Assembly: GCA_937925645.1 (NCBI GenBank)
Contig: CALAMB010000081.1
Coordinates: 1-7,421, forward strand
Reading direction: 5' to 3'
DNA from: an uncultured Acidobacteriota bacterium
Lineage (GTDB): Bacteria; Acidobacteriota; JAAYUB01
DNA length: 7,421 nt
Shown here: positions 4,769 to 7,421 of the stretch, piece after piece
Layout: the number at the start of each line of letters is the position of its first letter
Position numbering within the stretch: the stretch's first letter is position 1
The notes under the pieces: generated by a model
What the model was told of the DNA's origin: nothing
The model's input: only the letters and a program-made list of their open reading frames with translations
Database searches by the model: none
Position numbers and translations under genes: made by a program

Positions 4769-6079
4769 ATGGCAAAGAACTCAGGCAACGCTACGCACCG
4801 CCAACTGTCCGGCTGGATGCGGGGAGCCGCGTACGCGGTGGTGGCCGCCGGTCCGCTCCTGGTCATCCCCGGCCTGGCGACGCCGTTCTCGACACCCAAA
4901 ACCATCATGCTCGCGGCCTGGGTGGCGCTCGGCCTGGCGGCTGTCATCCGGGAGCGGACCAATCCGCTGGCGCGGCTGGACCCGGCGCTGTTCGCCCTGC
5001 TGGCCGGCTGGCTGGGGGCGGTCGCCCTGTCGGCCGTGACGGGCGCCGCGGCGTCGCCTGCGGCGCTCCTGGCGGCCGTGCTCCCGGCGACGGCGTTCAT
5101 CGTGCTGCTGGGGCTGCGACCGGAACCGGAGGGACTGATGCGCGCCGCGGCCGCCGCCGGACTGGCGGTGGCCCTGGTCGCCGTGTTGCAGTGGGCCGGC
5201 GCCGATCCGTTCCGCCTGTTCGGGTGGACGGGACCGGCGGGCGGGTCGGACCGGCTGCGGGTGTTCGCCACCCTGGGCAATCCCAACTTCGTCGCCGCGT
5301 TCCTCACCGCCGCCCTGCCCGCCGTGTGGGCGACGGCGCGGACGCTGGCGCCGCCGTGGCGCCTGGCCCTCTTTCTGCCGGGTGCCGCCCTGGTGGCCGG
5401 CGGCATCCTGGCCACCGGCTCCCGCGCCCCGGTCGCGGCGGTGCTGGCCTGGGCGGGCTGGGCCCTGCTCCGCGGCTCGGCGCGCCGGCCCCGGTTGGCG
5501 CTGGGGCTGACGTTGGGGCTGGTGGCGGCGGGCGCGCTCGTCGTGGCGCTTTCGACGGCCCGGCCGTTGGACGAGACCGTGCAGGGGCGCATTCACATCT
5601 GGCGGACCGCGCTGCCCCACGTCACCGAGGCGCCGTGGCTCGGCATCGGTCCGGGCGGATTCGAACTCCTCTACCCGCGCTGGGAGACGGACCGGCTGGC
5701 CGCGGCGCCCGAAGCCGACCGCCGCTTCGCCGGCCTGGCGGCCCACGCGCACAACGACTACGTCGAGACGCTGGTGGACCACGGCGTCGTCGGCCTGGCG
5801 CTGTTCGCGGCCCTGCCCGCGCTGATCCTCTGGCGCTTCGCTCGGGCCCGCGCAGTGGTTCGGTCGCCGGCCGCCGAGGGGGCGGCCGCCGGGGCGCTGG
5901 CCGTCCTGGCCGTGGCGCTCGTGGATTTCCCGTTTCACCGGCCGGCTGAAACATTTTTCTACTGGCTCTATCTAAGCATCGTATGCGACGCGATCTTATC
6001 TTTTCCGGCGGCACCGATGGAACCGCAGGCGGTCTCCCGGCACGCCGCTCCGGAAGCCAATACAGGAGGACCCGTATGA
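4769..6079 (+). CDS. O-antigen ligase/polymerase (Wzy_C) family membrane protein
   Basis: 436-residue polytopic inner-membrane protein with roughly 11-12 hydrophobic segments. Family features: a PxxxPK-type N-terminus (GPLLVIPG then STPK), GNPNFVAAFL at 170-179, RIHIW at 274-278, GIGPGGF at 292-298, and the periplasmic-loop motif HAHNDYVETL at 326-335 followed by GVVGLALF. A second conserved block near the end reads HRPAETFFYW. Relatives ligate lipid-linked glycans to lipid A core or to proteins, or polymerise them; the substrate cannot be decided here. Start ATG 4769 is the only ATG between an in-frame TGA at 4721 and the first membrane helix. No clear ribosome site is seen. The stop overlaps the next start (ATGA, 6076-6079). 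No other glycan gene lies in the window, so the partners must be elsewhere or beyond it. Confidence 0.9.
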   Translation: MAKNSGNATHRQLSGWMRGAAYAVVAAGPLLVIPGLATPFSTPKTIMLAAWVALGLAAVIRERTNPLARLDPALFALLAGWLGAVALSAVTGAAASPAALLAAVLPATAFIVLLGLRPEPEGLMRAAAAAGLAVALVAVLQWAGADPFRLFGWTGPAGGSDRLRVFATLGNPNFVAAFLTAALPAVWATARTLAPPWRLALFLPGAALVAGGILATGSRAPVAAVLAWAGWALLRGSARRPRLALGLTLGLVAAGALVVALSTARPLDETVQGRIHIWRTALPHVTEAPWLGIGPGGFELLYPRWETDRLAAAPEADRRFAGLAAHAHNDYVETLVDHGVVGLALFAALPALILWRFARARAVVRSPAAEGAAAGALAVLAVALVDFPFHRPAETFFYWLYLSIVCDAILSFPAAPMEPQAVSRHAAPEANTGGPV

Positions 6080-7050
6080 GTGGCAGTCTGATGCGCAAGG
6101 TGACGATGGCCCTGGTGGGCCTGGTTCTGGTGCTGGGGTTTGCCCGGGCGGCGCTGAACAAGTTCCAGCAGCAGCGCCAGGCGATCATCGCCAAGGCCGA
6201 GGCGGAGCGCGAACGGCTGGGGATCGACGACCGGAAGACGTTGTTCGGCAAGTACCCGACGCCCGAGATCGGGCTGATGGACACGGTCTGCGTGGCTCCC
6301 GGCGGGACCGCCCAGATCGTCGTCAAGGGCCGGTTCCAGCCCGGCACCCGGTTCCTGCTGGAATCGGAGCGGATCGAGGTGGTGACGGAAAACCTGACGG
6401 ACGCCGAATACCGGGCCACCATCAAGGTGCCGGCGGACCTCGGTCCCGAGTCGGCGAACCTGGAGGTTTACGCGCCGGTCAGCGCCGGCCGGGACGTTCG
6501 GAACAACGCCGTCGTGGTCACCGGCAAATACGAATGGAACCTGAAGGCGGCCAACGGCTGGCGGATCCGGGCCTTCCTGTTCGAGGACAACCGGTGCCAG
6601 TCAAAGAACGGAACGATGAAGTACACCGTGGAGTTTTACCGCGACGCGGAGACCAAGCCGTTCGAGACCCGCGCCGCGACGCTGCGCTACGACCAGTACA
6701 CCACCACGACGCCGTACAATTTCGACATTGAGCAGGAGGCTGCCGGGGGCAACGCCCAGAAAGAGATGGAGGAGATCGCCCGCAAGTTCCAGTCGGGCAA
6801 TTTGTCCGATGCGGAGATGACTAAGCTGATGGCCCGCATGGAAAAAGTGCAGCAGGAACTGCAGGCGGAGTACGCGAAGATGGCCTCGCCGGAGTACGTC
6901 CGCCAGCAGGAGCAGAAGAAGCAGCAGTTCGGCTGCGAGGACATGTACCTGAAGGTGACGGGCACGCAGGTCGACGGCTACCTGCGGTGCAGCGAGAAGG
7001 TGGGCCGCGAGATCAAGCTCACTGGCACCATCAAGTACCTGGGTCGCTAG
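6076..7050 (+). CDS. Secreted or membrane-anchored protein of unknown function, coupled to the ligase
   Basis: 324 residues. The start ATG 6076 has AGGAGGA (6064-6070) 5 bases upstream and overlaps the ligase stop, so translation is probably coupled. An upstream in-frame ATG at 5983 is rejected because it lies inside the ligase and lacks such a site. Residues 7-25 form a signal peptide or anchor (possible cleavage after ARA, 23-25). A charged Gln/Glu/Ala helix follows (29-50). Residues 71-148 read like an IPT/TIG-type beta-sandwich (VAPGGTAQIVVKG, PGTRFLL, ATIKVPADLG). Residues 150-220 are probably beta-rich, with Thr/Tyr-rich YDQYTTTTPYNF. Residues 226-284 are a charged helical stretch likely to form a coiled coil. 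Cysteines C72, C174, C287 and C305 could form disulfides outside the membrane. The family is unknown to me. Coupling suggests it works with the ligase at the cell envelope (inference). Confidence 0.82.
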   Translation: MSGSLMRKVTMALVGLVLVLGFARAALNKFQQQRQAIIAKAEAERERLGIDDRKTLFGKYPTPEIGLMDTVCVAPGGTAQIVVKGRFQPGTRFLLESERIEVVTENLTDAEYRATIKVPADLGPESANLEVYAPVSAGRDVRNNAVVVTGKYEWNLKAANGWRIRAFLFEDNRCQSKNGTMKYTVEFYRDAETKPFETRAATLRYDQYTTTTPYNFDIEQEAAGGNAQKEMEEIARKFQSGNLSDAEMTKLMARMEKVQQELQAEYAKMASPEYVRQQEQKKQQFGCEDMYLKVTGTQVDGYLRCSEKVGREIKLTGTIKYLGR

Positions 7051-7098
7051 GGGACTGACGGGCAATCGTCCGAACGATTCGAATTTTAATATCGGAAG

Positions 7099-7140
7099 CC
7101 GGCCGGGCGTCCGCGAGGACGCCCGGCCGGAGTGGTTTTA
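7099..7140 (+). terminator. Strong rho-independent-type terminator
   Basis: A 14-bp perfect GC-rich stem (7099-7112 with 7117-7130) closed by a GCGA tetraloop, followed by AGTGGTTTTA. It lies 48 bases after the stop of the two-gene operon and should end that transcript. The T run is short and shifted by five bases from the stem, which is slightly unusual. Confidence 0.8.
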
Positions 7141-7142
7141 AC

Positions 7143-7198
7143 GGTGAATCGGTGAGTCGGTGAGTCGGTGAATGGGTGAGTCGGTGAATCGGTGAGTC
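7143..7198. repeat. Octamer tandem array GGTGARTS, 7 copies
   Basis: Seven perfect-length 8-base units, differing only at position 6 (A or G) and, in one copy, position 8 (G for C). The array starts three bases after the terminator's T run. A period of 8 does not preserve a reading frame. Confidence 0.95.
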
Positions 7199-7200
7199 GG

Positions 7201-7228
7201 GAGACGAGAGACGGGAGACGTAAGACGA
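7201..7228. repeat. Heptamer tandem array RAGACGN, 4 copies
   Basis: Four 7-base units in phase, varying at the last base and once at the first. It begins two bases after the octamer array ends. Confidence 0.8.
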
Positions 7229-7251
7229 GCAGCATCAGACAAACGGCAAGA

Positions 7252-7314
7252 CCCGAACCGCGAACCCCGAACCGCGAGACCCGATATCCGATGTCCGATG
7301 TCCGAAGTCCGTCA
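7252..7314. repeat. Heptamer tandem array NNCGANN, 9 copies with drifting word
   Basis: Nine 7-base units in one unbroken phase. The CG at positions 3-4 is kept in all, and the following A in eight. The flanks drift from CSCGAAC in the first units to TCCGATG in the later ones. The last unit (TCCGTCA) is the most decayed. Confidence 0.8.
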
Positions 7315-7324
7315 GTTGGGAACA

Positions 7325-7352
7325 AGCCTCTAGCCTCGAGTCTCGAGCCTCG
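7325..7352. repeat. Heptamer tandem array AGYCTCG, 4 copies
   Basis: Four 7-base units in phase; one has T for C at position 3 and one T for G at position 7. It abuts the following hexamer array with no spacer. CTCGAG occurs twice inside it. Confidence 0.8.
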
Positions 7353-7407
7353 ATTACGATTACGAACACGATTACGAACACGATTACGAATTACGATTAC
7401 GAACTAC
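7353..7407. repeat. Hexamer tandem array ATTACG/AACACG, 9 units
   Basis: Nine 6-base units with a single extra A at 7389. Two words alternate in part (ATTACG, AACACG), and the last unit (AACTAC) is degenerate. The last 14 bases of the window after it show no repeat. Confidence 0.85.
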
Positions 7408-7421
7408 AGCCTGAACATATA

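Noticed and set aside
4606..5949. 447-residue plus-strand ORF, longer than the real gene
   Set aside because: Its translation is Arg/Gly/Ala low complexity; the overlapping frame from 4769 has clear Wzy_C motifs and membrane helices.
5983..6075. N-terminal extension of the 6076-7050 protein from ATG 5983
   Set aside because: It lies inside the ligase gene with no ribosome site; ATG 6076 has AGGAGGA and a signal peptide right at the start.
7086..7325. 79-residue minus-strand ORF
   Set aside because: It is a translation of the tandem repeats and terminator (DSPTHRFT-like periodic peptide) with no ribosome site or family.
7143..7407. CRISPR array
   Set aside because: Units are only 6-8 bases and directly adjacent, without the 20-40 base repeats and unique spacers of CRISPR.

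Overview
The window is GC-rich bacterial chromosome with six recognisable protein genes, one plausible small gene, and two stretches of non-coding repeat structure. A Tat-type signal peptide, an O-antigen-ligase-family membrane protein and Shine-Dalgarno sites of the AGGAGG type point to a Gram-negative bacterium. The hairpin-rich interspersed repeats and short-word tandem arrays suggest an environmental lineage such as Acidobacteriota, but that is only an impression and no marker gene settles it.

Left part (1-2817): a serine racemase/threonine dehydratase-family PLP enzyme runs leftward off the window edge. Divergent from it are a small Tat-exported, cysteine-rich protein of unknown function and a Rhizobium-type (class 3, Ser-Lys) L-asparaginase with all its known catalytic and zinc-site residues. 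Two of the three genes act on small polar amino acids, so the region may serve amino-acid catabolism, though they are not one operon.

Middle (2818-4003): more than 1 kb with little coding. It holds an unassigned block, then a 293-bp element made of six hairpins arranged as a mirror image (hairpins 1-2-3, 100-bp centre, hairpins 3'-2'-1'). This looks like a REP/BIME-type or MITE-like composite with no transposase beside it. Next comes a possible 66-residue tail-anchored protein on the minus strand. Its membrane segment is encoded by a degenerate hexanucleotide array of the same NNACGA type found again at the right end of the window.

Right part (4004-7050): an NADPH-dependent FMN reductase on the minus strand is divergent from a two-gene plus-strand operon. 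That operon is an O-antigen ligase/polymerase-family membrane protein overlapping, by ATGA, a secreted or membrane-anchored protein with a beta-sandwich-like region and a charged helical region, of unknown function. A strong GNRA-loop hairpin terminator ends this operon.

Right edge (7143-7407): directly after the terminator lie five abutting or nearly abutting tandem arrays of different 8-, 7- and 6-base words. This mosaic codes for nothing I recognise. Together with the mirror-image hairpin element it is the most unusual structure in the window.
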